A stretch of 64,000 nucleotides of DNA. Source: Zygnema cylindricum. Taxonomy: Eukaryota; Streptophyta; Zygnematophyceae; Zygnematales; Zygnemataceae. Below are positions 11,876 to 21,974 of this stretch, one piece after another (position 1 is the first letter of the stretch; every line of letters begins with the position of its first letter). Made by a program: the position numbers and the translations under genes. Where the stretch lies: NCBI GenBank assembly GCA_037447655.1, contig JBBHKE010002683.1:250001-314000 (forward strand), written 5' to 3'. The notes under the pieces were generated by a model. That model was not told the DNA's origin and did no database searches. It saw only the letters and a list, made by a program, of their open reading frames with translations.

Positions 11876-12512
11876 ATTTTAACTCTATTTTCAGGAATCA
11901 GTTCAGATTTAGACGTTATTCTAAAAACAGGATATTGGGTAGAGTCATATACAGCCGTGGAGATATCACCATAGGCACAGGCTGTCAGCAAACATCGCCT
12001 TCACCAACATCACACCCTATATCCTCAACAACTTCCAATGTCTACCTTTTCTAAAGCTCACCGGAGTCTTCCGCGGAATATAAAAAACATCCAGAAACCC
12101 CATCTAACTAGTTTGGAAAAAATAGATCTAGTGATGGCAAGATGGCCTTGTCAGGGATACTCCCTAGCGAGACAAGGCAGAGGGCATCAACACCCAGGAG
12201 CCGGAAATTTTATTGGATGATCAAATTAATCTCATGGATTCAACAACTCCAGGACACACCGGTGGGGTACGTTTTGGAGAATGTCCACCCACGAGATAAT
12301 AAACGGAAACACTTTGCGGACAGCTGGAATCAAATAACCCAAATTTTAGGAGCTCCCTTGGTTTTTGACGCCACCCTGATGGGATGAAGAGCACACAGAG
12401 TCAGGGCATATTAGACCAATATGATCGCGATTCAAGTTCTACGCCAGCTATTGGATGATCAAACCCCCAACCTGAACAATTCGGTGCAGCAAATACTTTG
12501 GGAAGGTAGAAT
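11876..12512 (+). pseudogene. Gypsy G1 cytosine DNA methyltransferase domain, N-terminal part
   Basis: C5-cytosine methyltransferase motifs are in order. Motif I is ILTLFSGISSDL (11876 on), which binds the S-adenosylmethionine methyl donor. Next is VESYTAVEIS (motif II acidic residue). Motif IV is ARWPCQGYSLA with the catalytic Cys at 12149-12151. Motif VI is VLENVHP (Glu-Asn-Val at 12277-12285). A motif VIII-like RAHRVRAY lies at about 12388. A frameshift falls between motifs IV and VI (near 12200), and in-frame stops occur at about 11975 and in motif VIII. Loss of Gly in motif I (GIS for GIG) and Arg for Gly before PCQ are also seen. The solo LTR at 12518 then splits the domain. Intact, it would methylate cytosine in DNA. 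Confidence 0.85.
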
Positions 12513-12517
12513 GGCCA

Positions 12518-13574
12518 TGTTGGTTTTTGGAAACCTTTAGTCCTCTCTATATCACATTACTATGCTGCCATGCTGCGCTGAATACATCGCAGCTATAGCA
12601 ACATGTGTGCGAAAGATATCTTGTTGCCATGCTGCGTTGGTCATGCCGCACCCATAGCTGCTTGTGTACTAGGTACTAAGTGTATTGGAACGTACGAAAT
12701 TGGACTTCAAGTGACGCGAAGAAATAAAGATGAAAGTATGATTTGCGTAAAAGGAAATGGACGGCGGATCGCGAAGCGATCCAACGTTAATCAACGCTAT
12801 CAAAATCGTATGTCGCACTACGAAACGTAATGCGACGGGTGACATTTGATGAAGTGGACCCCACCTGAACTACGGACGGCGTCGCTGTCAATTTGGTGAG
12901 GGAGGCGAAATCGCGTCCATCACATGATATTTATTTTGGACGGTCTTGATTCATTTGACGGAATTCGTAAAACTTGTAAATATTTAACAATGTTTTGTAC
13001 TATGTATTATTTATTAGTGTTGATCTCATGTACACTCACATTAATAAAGGTAGTTGATTGATTACGTACGGCTAGTATGCCTCTGTACAGTTAGTAGTAA
13101 GGTGTAGTGTATATTTGTATGACTTAGTCATTTTGAGACTTAGGAACTTTTTGGACAGAAACTGTTTTGCTCCATTTTGAGAATCTCATCTGAGAATTTC
13201 TCTCAGTTCTATTGGCAGAATTATCTGAAATTTTGCATGTGTGTTCCCCCTTATATTGGAAACATTGTGGAAAATTTGCAAACCTATTGTGTGTCTAATT
13301 TTCTTGGGGCTTCATTGTGAAGTTGGTCATATTTATCAAAGTTCTGGCAGGCTGTTTTTCTGCAACTTTGACTGGGTGTTGTGATTACTCTGTTTGGTAT
13401 TGTTATATGAAAATTAGTGGGAACACTAAGTGGCCTACGAACTATCTAGTTAAGTATTTTTAGCTTGGTTTGGTTAGCTTGTAGAAATCTGAGTGGAATC
13501 AAAAGTGGTTGTTTTGGGGTAGTCTGTGGTGCTTCCAAGGGTACATTCATGGTTGAAAATGGCTATGAACAACA
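12518..13574 (+). repeat. Solo LTR (TGTTG...CAACA family) inside the G1 DNMT
   Basis: It is bounded by TGTTGG and GAACAACA. The flanks give a 5-bp target duplication with one mismatch (GGCCA at 12513-12517, CGCCA at 13575-13579). G2 lacks the insertion at this point, which fixes the boundaries. It is related to the LTRs at 28360, 52352 and 57431/59712, and carries the conserved hairpin GGATCGC...GCGATCC at 12766-12782. No internal retrotransposon sequence remains, so it is probably the product of LTR-LTR recombination. Confidence 0.85.
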
Positions 13575-13900
13575 CGCCACACCTGTGACGCAACCCGACC
13601 GCTCCCCTTTCTTTCGTTGCAACAAACCAGATTCCCACAAAAAGCACTCCGGACATTGGTCTCTTTCCTTCACAATCACGCTTATCGGAAAAGGGTAGCG
13701 GGAATGATTTTTGACTGTAAGGCAAGAATCTAGACAAAACCGACAATTGCAGAACGCGAAGAAGCAATGGGATTTCATATAGGCACCACGCCAACACCAA
13801 GTATTTCAGCCCTTTAGAGGTGAAGCCTAATTGGGAAATGTATGGATTTGAATTCGATCACAAAAGTGCTCAAGGATGCACTCGCCTTTTCCAGCCTCAA
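13575..13900 (+). pseudogene. Gypsy G1 DNMT domain, C-terminal part
   Basis: This continues the domain after the solo LTR. It aligns with G2 from 24703 onward: RPLPF/RSPFF-like start, then the motif IX-X-like block TIAEREEAMG (about 13738-13772) and a C-terminal MDLNSITKVLKDALAFS. The Glu-Arg-Glu ... Met-Gly pattern corresponds to the ERE/MGF region near the C-terminus of many cytosine methyltransferases. There are stops around 13696 and 13730 and a frame change before the last block. Confidence 0.75.
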
Positions 13901-14209
13901 GTCCTCAGAATCAAGAGCTATTTACCTTCAAGCTTCTCAGTTGTTAGCGATGCAGGCTACTTTGCAGCTTGAGAGGGGGAGAGAAAGAAGAAGAAAAAAT
14001 CACATTTCACCACTGCATGTTTTCCCAATGGGGGGGGGCGGCGGCTCTAATGGCGACAGCTTAACGGAAGGCTTAACGAAAGTTGTCAGCAGTAGTGTCT
14101 TAGCCGGAGGGGTATAGGCAAATCCATCGGTAGGGTTAGAATTCGACATTAACCTCTGAGGTAGACCGCTAGAAGCTTGGGCTGCCGTAGAGCTGCGGAA
14201 AATGGATTG
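13901..14209 (+). pseudogene. Gypsy G1 DNMT-RT spacer
   Basis: A basic, glycine-rich linker (LERGRERRRKNH, then a Gly run near 14030) is conserved in G2 (about 25070-25300). A segment with EFDINLWGRP in G2 follows. No domain is recognised. It links the methyltransferase to the RT in the same reading frame in both copies. Confidence 0.55.
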
Positions 14210-14960
14210 GACCTTGGGGGAGTTATTGGACCCTCAACAAAAAGCGTGGCTTTCCGAACTATTGGCCGAAAACAAGCAGGTGTTTTCAAATCAGAAACAC
14301 ATGTCGGTATCTACAAATGAACCCCTTTCCGAATCGATTTGATTGACAAGATAGCTACTGTTTGGCAGAAACAATATCCTCTCAACTTCAAGGAGAATGA
14401 ATTTATCACGGCTAAAGTCCAAACTTTGTTAGAAGCCAGATTGGTTCAGGAAAGTACAGCACTTCATCGGTTCGCCTCCTCGACAGTTTTCCCTCCCAAA
14501 AAAGACTCGTCCGTGAAAACTGTAGATTTTTGGATATGTGGAGATTATCTCATGCTAAACACTACCACCATTTCTAACCGGTATCCAATGCCGACCCCGG
14601 AACACATATTCGACTCCGTTGTTGGTGCCGCTATCTACTCCACTTTGTACATTAAAAACGGTTTCTACCAGATTGCCATGGAACTAAAGCACTGGGAAAG
14701 AACGGCCTTTTGGACAGGTTCTCGGCTTTATGAATGGATTTATATGCCATTCGGGCTTAAGAATGCGCCGGCCAAATTCTAACGGACCATAAACGAAGCA
14801 CTACGAGGAATCGATTGTGCCCGATATGATATAGATGATGTAATCATCTTCTCAAAGACCTTTGAAGAACACTTGGAGCATATCCAAATCGTTCTTCGGG
14901 ACCTTCAAGCTACATGCGTGAAATGTCACATGGGCAAAGGTATTTTAGGGGTATAGAAAA
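14210..14960 (+). pseudogene. Gypsy G1 reverse transcriptase
   Basis: The pre-RT block LLAENKQVFS is followed by ITAKVQTLLEARLVQ, VFPPKKDSS, CGDYLMLNTTTISNRYPMP, YSTLYIKNGFYQIAM and YMPFGLKNAPAKF, a standard Gypsy RT. The catalytic region at about 14824 reads YDIDDVIIF where G2 has CYIDDVIIF, so the Tyr before IDD is lost. Stops occur at 14780 and near 14955. Confidence 0.9.
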
Positions 14961-15834
14961 TCATTTACCTCAAAAATGAGGTGACTCTCGGGACTTTGGA
15001 TCCCCACATGGTCAAGGTGGAAGCCCTTAACGCTCTTCCCCTACCACAAGACATCTCGGCCCTTCGCACCTTTCATGGTCTAGCCAACTACTATCATCGG
15101 TTTATCCCTGATTCACTAGTCACACTCAGCCCCTCAACCAGCTATTGCAGAAGGACCAAGGATGGCAGTGGGCCGAAGAACAACAGATCGCTTTCCATTT
15201 CTTGAGGATGCTGTGAAGAAACACCCCATGCTCTGGATTCTAGATCAGTAGAGGCCTTTCCACACTTACATTGATAGGAGCAGGTTTGGATTGGGAGCGG
15301 TTTCAGCTCAGGTCGATGATGCCGGAGCTGAATATGTGGTGCCCTACCCCAGCCGGAGAAATAATAGAGCACAAGGGAATTATAGCAGTTACCACGGAAA
15401 GCTACTCGTTGTGGATTGGGCAATCCATCATTTCCGGCCTTATTTGCACGGGGTCCATTTCACCTTGATCATTAATCACCAAACTCTGAAATGGATCATT
15501 GAAAATAGTAAGTTAACCGGCAAACTCGCCAGATGGGTTCTTATCCTACAAGAATGTGATTTTGACAATGTTCATAGACCAGGGGAAATCCATGGGTATG
15601 CCGATGGACTTAGCAGAAATCCGAATCCCTCCACCATGGATTCTACCAAGGCTCGGCATGATGAGGACCCTAAAATCAGTTTTCGACTCATCCGAGCATC
15701 CTCAACTTTCATCTGGCTTCCCCAATTTGGGGGGGAATGGTCAACTTTTTCGGCCGACGTGGAGGGGCAGGCGCCCATAGGAGCCGGACGGAAGGATATA
15801 TGGAACGACCATGATGCTCTCCAATCTATCTAAT
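14961..15834 (+). pseudogene. Gypsy G1 RNase H
   Basis: The connection block TFHGLANYYHRFIP follows the RT. After frameshifts, VVDWAIHHFRPYLHGVHFTL, HQTLKWIIENSKLTGK and FDNVHRPGEIHGYADGLSR match the Gypsy RNase H tail with its H-x-G/D-x-ADGLSR signature. It would degrade the RNA strand during reverse transcription. It is damaged at about 15200-15290. Confidence 0.85.
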
Positions 15835-15939
15835 AGGGGTCGCCTCTTCCCCACTTGACTGGAATCCAATTATACTGAGTGCAGACCCAGATGGCTCCAT
15901 ATTAATAGGACAAAGGCCTTCTTCTCCGGAAATGGTCAG

Positions 15940-16993
15940 ACGGCACAAGGAAAGTGGTTCCTCCCCCCTCAGACCGAGAAACTCTGATATCCAATTTCCT
16001 TCAGCAATGTAAACATTTTGGGCAAAAGCGGACCACTTCACTTATTGCGAGCTCTCATTGGTTGCACATGTTGCAAACCCAAGTCAACAGAATTGTGCAA
16101 ACTTGCTCCTCGTGCGATCGAGTCAACGTAGCCTTTGACAAGAAAGGCGGAACACAACTTCATTCGCTTCTGATCTGGGGGATGTGTTTGGATCTTTTGG
16201 GACCTCTTTCGACCAGCAAGGGGGGAACCGTTTCATGCTGGTCATGATAGAACTTTTTTCCAACTAGATCAAATTGGTGGTTTTGCCACGGAAGGAGTCT
16301 AAGGCAATTACAGATGCATTTTTGCAAATGATTTTAGCGCAATTCGGGAAGCCTGCGGAAGTTCTAACGGACTAAGGCTCCGAATTTGCCGGAGAATTTT
16401 CCAACCTCTTAGAAAAATGCCTTGTCGACCATCGCTTGACAAGCCGTGACCACTCGCAAGCTAACAATTTGGCCAAAAGATGTGTACAGACAATGAAGCG
16501 GTCACAACAAAAATATGTAGTTGAATAAAATTTGGGGGAGTGGGACAAGAGGGTGCCTTCGATTGCTATTGGATACCGATTAAGCAGATTGGCTTCTCTC
16601 CACTCTTATAATCTTTATTTCATTTTATTCAGACAACATCCCATCCTGCCTAGGGCTGCATCGGCCCAAGAGGTGGTCCTCCCGGAGATGGATGACAAAG
16701 GAATAGTCGAAAAACTGATCGCCGACAGAGCCAAGATGTTTCACCGAGAGATGCCTCTCGCCATAAGAAATTTGCAGGTGCCTCAACACCGAGATTAGTT
16801 GTGGTATTCTCAACGTCAGAGCAGGAAATATTTGCCACGTCAGCGACGAATTATGCCAAGGGACTTGGTATATCGGATGCAACAAAATAAGGACACACAA
16901 GATATTTATGTCGGCCGAGTAATTTTGAAAGTGGTCGAAGTTTCCAATAAAAGGGTTCTTACATTGGAGGGAAAGGATGGTAGATTGAATTAG
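15940..16993 (+). pseudogene. Gypsy G1 integrase
   Basis: The zinc-binding part contains QTCSSCDRVN (about 16100-16130). The core carries DLLGPLSTSKGG (first Asp), VLTD-GSEFAGEFSN (second Asp, interrupted by a stop) and a region matching RTMKRSQQKYV. The C-terminal part includes FRQHPILPRAASAQ and GRVILKVVEVSNKRVLTLEG, similar to GPY-type tails. It inserts cDNA into host DNA when intact. Stops at 16264, 16373, 16526, 16796 and 16991 kill it. Confidence 0.87.
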
Positions 16994-17063
16994 AGAGAAT
17001 CAGATCAATGTGGCCCAATGCCATCTATAGGTACTGAAGGACGAACCCACTTTCCACTTAACT

Positions 17064-17243
17064 TACTTTGCCATTCCTCCTTCGTGTTCATCAGCTTGGA
17101 ATCAGCCCTCCCAGCTGCACAACATACTGGTTTGCAATCAATATGGTCAGTGTAGGCATTCAGCTTGTCTCCCATCCTCTGGGGAGCCACGCTCTCTACC
17201 CTCAAGCACCTGGCTCTCTGGGAACTGCGAGTGGGGCAGGTAA
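17064..17243 (+). pseudogene. PHD-like zinc finger at the C-terminus of the G1 polyprotein
   Basis: Reading through to the TAA at 17241-17243, the frame contains PSCSSAWNQPS, then LVCNQYGQCRHSACLP, then STWLSGNCEWGR. Compared with G2 (CNQCGQCWHSTC and LCGN), the ancestral pattern is C-x3-C ... C-x2-C-x4-H-x2-C ... W-x-C-x2-C, which is the cross-brace spacing of PHD fingers apart from the first pair. Such fingers read histone H3 tails. Mutations here remove one Cys of the central pair, one of the first pair and one of the last. The position after integrase is where chromoviruses carry a chromodomain. Confidence 0.6.
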
Positions 17244-17270
17244 TTTTATGTCTTAGTCATGGTTGACTAA

Positions 17271-17283
17271 CAGGGGGGGAAAT
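17271..17283 (+). promoter_or_regulatory. Polypurine tract of G1
   Basis: AGGGGGGGAAAT stands directly before the LTR start TGGGATATC. The same arrangement recurs in G2 at 29547-29559. Confidence 0.75.
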
Positions 17284-18742
17284 TGGGATATCAACCAACT
17301 ACCAAGACCCCAAACCCTTTTCGCAACCAGGTGGGGGAAAGGAAGGGGGAGGGGATTCCTTTTGCCTTCCCATGCACTCATCCCTATTCCTTCTCGGGGT
17401 GTCTCCCCTATTTTTGCATGCATATCTAAAGAAAGGATGTGGGCACCCGTGGGCAAGATCATTTTTTGTGGGGAGCACTCAAATTTGGGGGTTATTTGCA
17501 GGAATCCTATGCCGACAACTCCAGGCTAGGTGCCCTTCTCTTATGTTTTTCAAGCACGCTTGACAGCTGTCAAGCTCGTGTGCTTTTTAGGCACACCTTT
17601 ATATCCTTAAGGATTTACGGGCCCTTTCTCCCTTGTAGGATCCCCAGAGTACGGAGGAGTGAGTGAAATAAGCCTTATCAACTCCTTGGATTCTCTAAAC
17701 TGAGCGCAACGCACTTTAGGTCGCGCCAAACGAAGGCCGGACGACTAAGTTATTCCGCCTCAAAGATTGCAAGTCCGTTACATGGGATCAATGGCCATGA
17801 GCCCTTTTGAAGGGTACATTGTGGATCGCCACGTAACTTTCCAGATTGTCGTCTAGATAATGATGTTAGCTGTCCGTAGAAATTCATTTTAGGTTAATCT
17901 GACTCCCGGTCAATTAATTACCTTAAGTCAAAGTCTGGAACTTTCGTGTCATTTTCAGTACTTTGTCTTATAATAGTGGACTAAATAATTATTTCCAGCT
18001 GCGGATTTAGCGGTAGTCACAAGCATAACTTTTTGCCCATAGTGCAGTATAGATTAATTTGTCAAATGTCAATTTAATTACACTTGCTTGCCGCTGATTG
18101 GTTAATTGCATAGCTTTGACTTTTGGGCATGAGATTTTTACAAACTTCTAATTTATAAGGCTCTTGGGGCCGAAGGAGACAGGTTGTTTATTAGTACTGT
18201 CTCATTTGAAAACCCTCAAAAATTTCAACAAACCTTCTTTTGCATAATCTTTGTTATGTTTTTACTCTATTGCCATCTTGGTTTTGGATCTGTCTTTTGT
18301 GGGAATCACACTTCGGGCGGGTAGTTGGCACTATTTGCTTTTTGGGTGATTTTTGGACTTTTTGTTGTTTCAAACCGAGAAGAGTCTGGTCGGTTCCGAG
18401 CTGCGGACACTGAAGGTTGAAGGAGCTCCATCCTTGTTCAATATACTATCGGGAGAGGGGTTGCATTTTTCTCATTGTCATCGTTGATTACTGGGGTATG
18501 TTAAGCTAACTTTGTTTTTGTTTTGCATTTTCTATCTTTTACTCTTTTTTTCTGGGGCAAGGTGATATTGTTAATCTTGGAAAGCCAATCATAGTTATCT
18601 ATGTATTTCTACGTGGTAGTGCACTTTAGTCTTTGACTGGAGTTCCTTTTTGTTTTGGAGTCATCGTTGCGGAATAAAATGAAACCCCTTGTTTAATAAA
18701 GTGGGTTTTGAGGGAACAAGTGTGATAGACTTCCCGTAGACA
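17284..18742 (+). repeat. 3' LTR of G1
   Basis: A 1459-bp LTR, TGGGATATC to GTAGACA, matching 29560-31007 throughout. It contains a perfect 18-bp palindrome at 17558-17575 (GCTTGACAGCTGTCAAGC), the centre of which coincides with the breakpoints of three truncated LTR copies nearby. It is followed by 8 bp and then the truncated 5' LTR of G2. Confidence 0.85.
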
Positions 18743-18750
18743 ATGCAAAT

Positions 18751-18991
18751 TCGGATATCAGCCAGCTACTAAGACACCAAACCCTTTCCGTGGCCAAATG
18801 TGGGAAAAGAAGGGGGAGGGGATTCCTTTCGCCTTCCCATGCACTCATCCCTATGCCCTGTCCGGGTGTCTCCCCTATTTTTGCATGCATATCTAAGAAA
18901 GGGATGTGGGCAGCCGTGGGCATGATTATTTTTGTGGGAAGCACTTGCACTTGGGGGCTATTTGCAAAAACTTATGCCAACAACTCCGGGC
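18751..18991 (+). repeat. Truncated 5' LTR of G2, first piece
   Basis: Begins TCGGATATCAGCC and runs parallel to the start of the 3' LTR of G1. Copia B interrupts it at 18992. The remainder is at 23111-23154, where the LTR stops at GCTCGACA and internal sequence follows. Confidence 0.8.
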
Positions 18992-20125
18992 TGTTGATAT
19001 TTGAGTATTTTCTAGCTCTGTATTAGGATAGAAAAGAGCAGAGGCAGTCTGCCTCTAATTTCCATCTCCAAGCCCCCACACTTGTCATAGTCACTGAAGG
19101 TTGGATAAGGAGCTAGAGCCATTGCTGTGCAAGCTCACTAGAGAAGACAAGGGGTGAATTAGGTAGATTTACCAAAAGGTACCTGACACACCCAAGAATT
19201 GATCGTAGTACTTGCAGTCCATCTAGTCAACCGCAGCCGATAGCTTTGTCCGTTTAGTTTAAGACTAGTGTTAAGGTGTATTGAGTTTGATACGTATTTA
19301 AGATATACACGTAGGTGTTTCCATTTAAATTGATTACAGTTTATTGGGGATAAAAAAAGTTGTACTATTAGTATTGGACAAAACAAATAGTACAGACATT
19401 TGTTTCGACGGTCCGTATTAAATACCGATATAAATCAGACGCCCATGGTTAGCGTCGACTTTGCGGAAAGGTTAATTTGGCGGTTTGTGGACTCCGCCAC
19501 TCCGGATGACACGTGGCAACATTATACGGGTTTACGAAATCTCCGGAACGGAAGACAACAAATCTGAATGTGACAAATGTCACATTTTGGCGACGTCATA
19601 CACTGTCCGTATAGAAAGTACTCCGGCATCTGTACCTTATTGTACGGTACAGTCCTGTGATTAGTCAGTACCTTAGTACTAGGGGGTTTAGAGAGGGATT
19701 TTGGACTTCAAATATTTTGGGTAGAGCCGCCTCTCCCAGAAAGCATCTTGTATAAAAGGTAAACTTGGGCCAGCCATAACTATCAAGTCAATTGACCAAA
19801 TTCAGTGATTTTTTCTGCTCCAAACTCAAAGGAGTCCACGCTACTCAGGGGTGTAGTCGGTTAGAATGTTTGCATGCGAGGGTAGCTGCATTTCTAAGGA
19901 AAATCAAAGTGGGAAATATTATCCTAAAATTATATTCTAACTTTTGATACTGTAAGTGAAACTGAGCACACAGAAAGTCTTATTTCACAGGGGTGAAGCT
20001 ATAATGGTGTTTTGATTGTCAAAGGGTCAATCATTTGGGTTTATATAAACTTTGAATCGGCACTATCTAGATAAACTTCTTTTGATCTGCGAATTTTGTG
20101 TGGCAATGGAGCCCATAGAGTTTCA
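18992..20125 (+). repeat. 5' LTR of copia B
   Basis: 1134 bp, TGTTGATATTTGAG to GAGTTTCA, matching 21975-23110. The same family forms the minus-strand LTRs at 42411-43590 and 50696-51775. Confidence 0.9.
20042..20048 (+). promoter_or_regulatory. TATA box in copia B 5' LTR
   Basis: TATATAA lies 77 bp before the LTR end, with the identical motif at 23027-23033 in the 3' LTR. If it sets the start site, R plus U5 is only about 50 nt and the leader before the gag ATG is very short. Confidence 0.5.
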
Positions 20126-21160
20126 AGTTATGGGCCCACCATTTGAGGTGCCTATGTTCGATGGAATGGACTTCACTTATTGGGAGTTTAGGATGGAGGG
20201 ATTGCTTTTCGAAAAGCACTTGTGGGGAATTCTTTCGGGACAAGTGAGGTTTCCGCCACCGGGCTTTGGAGGAACTAACTATGGAGAATCATGTGGGGCT
20301 TTCCATAGTACCAACTGGAGTAATGATGCAACGGAAGGTGAAGGGAAAATCATTACCATGGAAGGGGAAAAAGGGGAGAAGGATAAAGGGACACCAATGG
20401 TGAGGGGAGCTAGGCTCTCAGCTACGGTTCCACTTGTGGGGATTATAACTGAACCAAAAAACTGAAGAAAATGACAGGAAAATTAGGGAATATAAAAACA
20501 TAATAGCAAAACATATTATATTTAGATATGTGTCTAAGTCCATAGCTATCATTCTTTTAAATCTAACCAAGTCTTCGGAAACTTGGGAAACACTAATTCA
20601 GATATATACGAGTGAAACTATACAGAGGCAGCAGTTAGTAACAGAAGAAATAGAAGCCTATGAAGATGGTAGCATGATAGAGTTTTGCAATGATATTGTT
20701 GCGTTATATGTTGAGCTTGCTAGTGCGGGATATGTAGAATCTGAGGAGAGAAAGATTGATACACTAATCATAAACCTTCCAAATGAGTACAAAGATATTA
20801 TTTACCGTAAGCAGGGATAGGATGGCTCCTCATGGACTTGGAGCATTACCATGGGGATACTTCTTGTGAGGGAAAGCACTTTGGAGCTTCGTCGGGGAAG
20901 TAACAGGGTGACTACATTTACAGCTAGTGGTGACTTGCGGAAGGGTGATGTGAGGAATGGCGGTGACGAGCGGAAGCGTGATAAGAGGAAGAATGACAAA
21001 GGTAAACCTTATCAAAACTTCGGTGGAAAAGGAGGGAGAGGAAAAGAAAAGGGAGCTTTCAAAAAAGGGGTTTGTTTTGCTTGTAGGAAACCGGATCACT
21101 ATATGGAGGAGTGTCCTTTTTTGGAAGAACTTAAAAGTTGGTATGTGAATGAAGAGGAAT
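20106..21160 (+). pseudogene. Copia B gag
   Basis: Gag protein of the same type as copia A and C: MGPPFEVPMFDGMDFTYWEF at the start, then HLWGILSGQV, a helical part with MIEFCNDIVALYVELASAG, and a knuckle at about 21078-21120 reading CFACRKPDHYMEEC (C-x2-C-x4-H-x4-C, all zinc ligands present). Stops at 20463 and 20818 and a frame change divide it. The tail beyond the knuckle is rich in Glu and Lys. Apart from these lesions it is the best kept coding stretch of the element. Confidence 0.85.
20126..20142 (+). promoter_or_regulatory. Primer-binding site of copia B overlapping the gag ATG
   Basis: AGTTATGGGCCCACCAT follows the LTR end directly. The stretch GTTATGGGCCCACCA is the full complement of the anticodon arm of plant initiator tRNA-Met as I recall it. 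The enclosed ATG (20130-20132) is in frame with gag; an upstream in-frame ATG also exists at 20106 inside the LTR. Confidence 0.75.
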
Positions 21161-21162
21161 AA

Positions 21163-21960
21163 GGGGAAGAGGAGAAAGAGGATGAAGAAATATTGGAGCT
21201 TCTTAACATCGGTAGAATGGAGAAGAGAGAAAAGTACACTGAAATTCCACGAAGGCAACAGTTTACTTTTGGAGGTATAAGAGAAGTAAAGAGAGAGGAG
21301 GTACTTGAGGATGTCAAGTAGTGTAGAGTGGATGACTTAGAAATGAGAAAGTCAGATTTAGGATACATAAGTGAAAATGGGAAAGATAAAATTAATGATA
21401 ATAATTTTATAGATATTTTGAAAACAAAAAAATGGTCGGAAAGGGAGACTTCAACGGATTCCGAGGAAAGGGGAGAAGTAAAACTAGAAGGGGTTTTAAA
21501 GGATAAGGGAAGAGAAATATTTATTGGGAATAAATTTAGAAAGTGAGAGTGGAAAGATCTCCATGGGAGATAGTGAGGAAAGATCATTTTTTGGGGGTAA
21601 TGGGTTTGACATCACTAAAGGAAGTGATGGTATTTATGAAGGTGTGCTTGTAAAAGGGTTAGCATATGGGTGTATGTTGCACATTGGAAATGGGCTGGCT
21701 GTATGGATCGCAAGAGGGAAATCGGTTTGTGTGTTGATGGAAAAGTGATGAGGTGGATAAAATCTTTGCTCGGATTTATGAAAAGTGGGATGTAAAATAA
21801 AATGTGTGATGTAAATATTATTTCAGTTCATCTAATGCATTGTGTTAAATAAGAGAGTATTTTCTTAAGCTTTATGAAAGGAAAAGGAAAAAGGAAAAAG
21901 AAAAAAAAAGGGAGGGGGTGTTTGTTTATTTGTTTGTGGGAGTTGAAAGGAAATAGACTA
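21163..21960 (+). other. Copia B internal tail without recognised domains
   Basis: Acidic, Glu/Lys-rich open pieces (about 21175-21315 and 21328-21546), then short frames ending near 21748, then a purine-rich, non-coding run to the polypurine tract. No DSG protease motif, integrase or RT residue pattern is found on either strand. A deleted or replaced pol region is the simplest reading. Confidence 0.6.
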
Positions 21961-21962
21961 GA

Positions 21963-21974
21963 AAATAAAGGGAG
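21963..21974 (+). promoter_or_regulatory. Polypurine tract of copia B
   Basis: AAATAAAGGGAG immediately precedes the 3' LTR start TGTTGATATT. Confidence 0.7.

Larger units (their letters stand above)
1..18742 (+). mobile_element. Ty3/Gypsy element G1 encoding a DNA methyltransferase (5' end outside window, degraded)
   Basis: Composite LTR retrotransposon. The window opens inside its 5' LTR (1-123). A gag-like region follows, then protease, DNMT, reverse transcriptase, RNase H, integrase and a PHD-like finger, a polypurine tract (17271-17283) and the 3' LTR (17284-18742). Copia A (4751-11226) and a solo LTR (12518-13574) are nested in it. Removing both gives an internal region near 9.6 kb, long for a Gypsy element and explained by the extra DNMT segment. 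Stops and frameshifts occur in every domain, so this copy is dead. A second copy, G2, aligns along the whole pol region in the same orientation, which is what allows the domains to be read through the damage. Confidence 0.85.
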
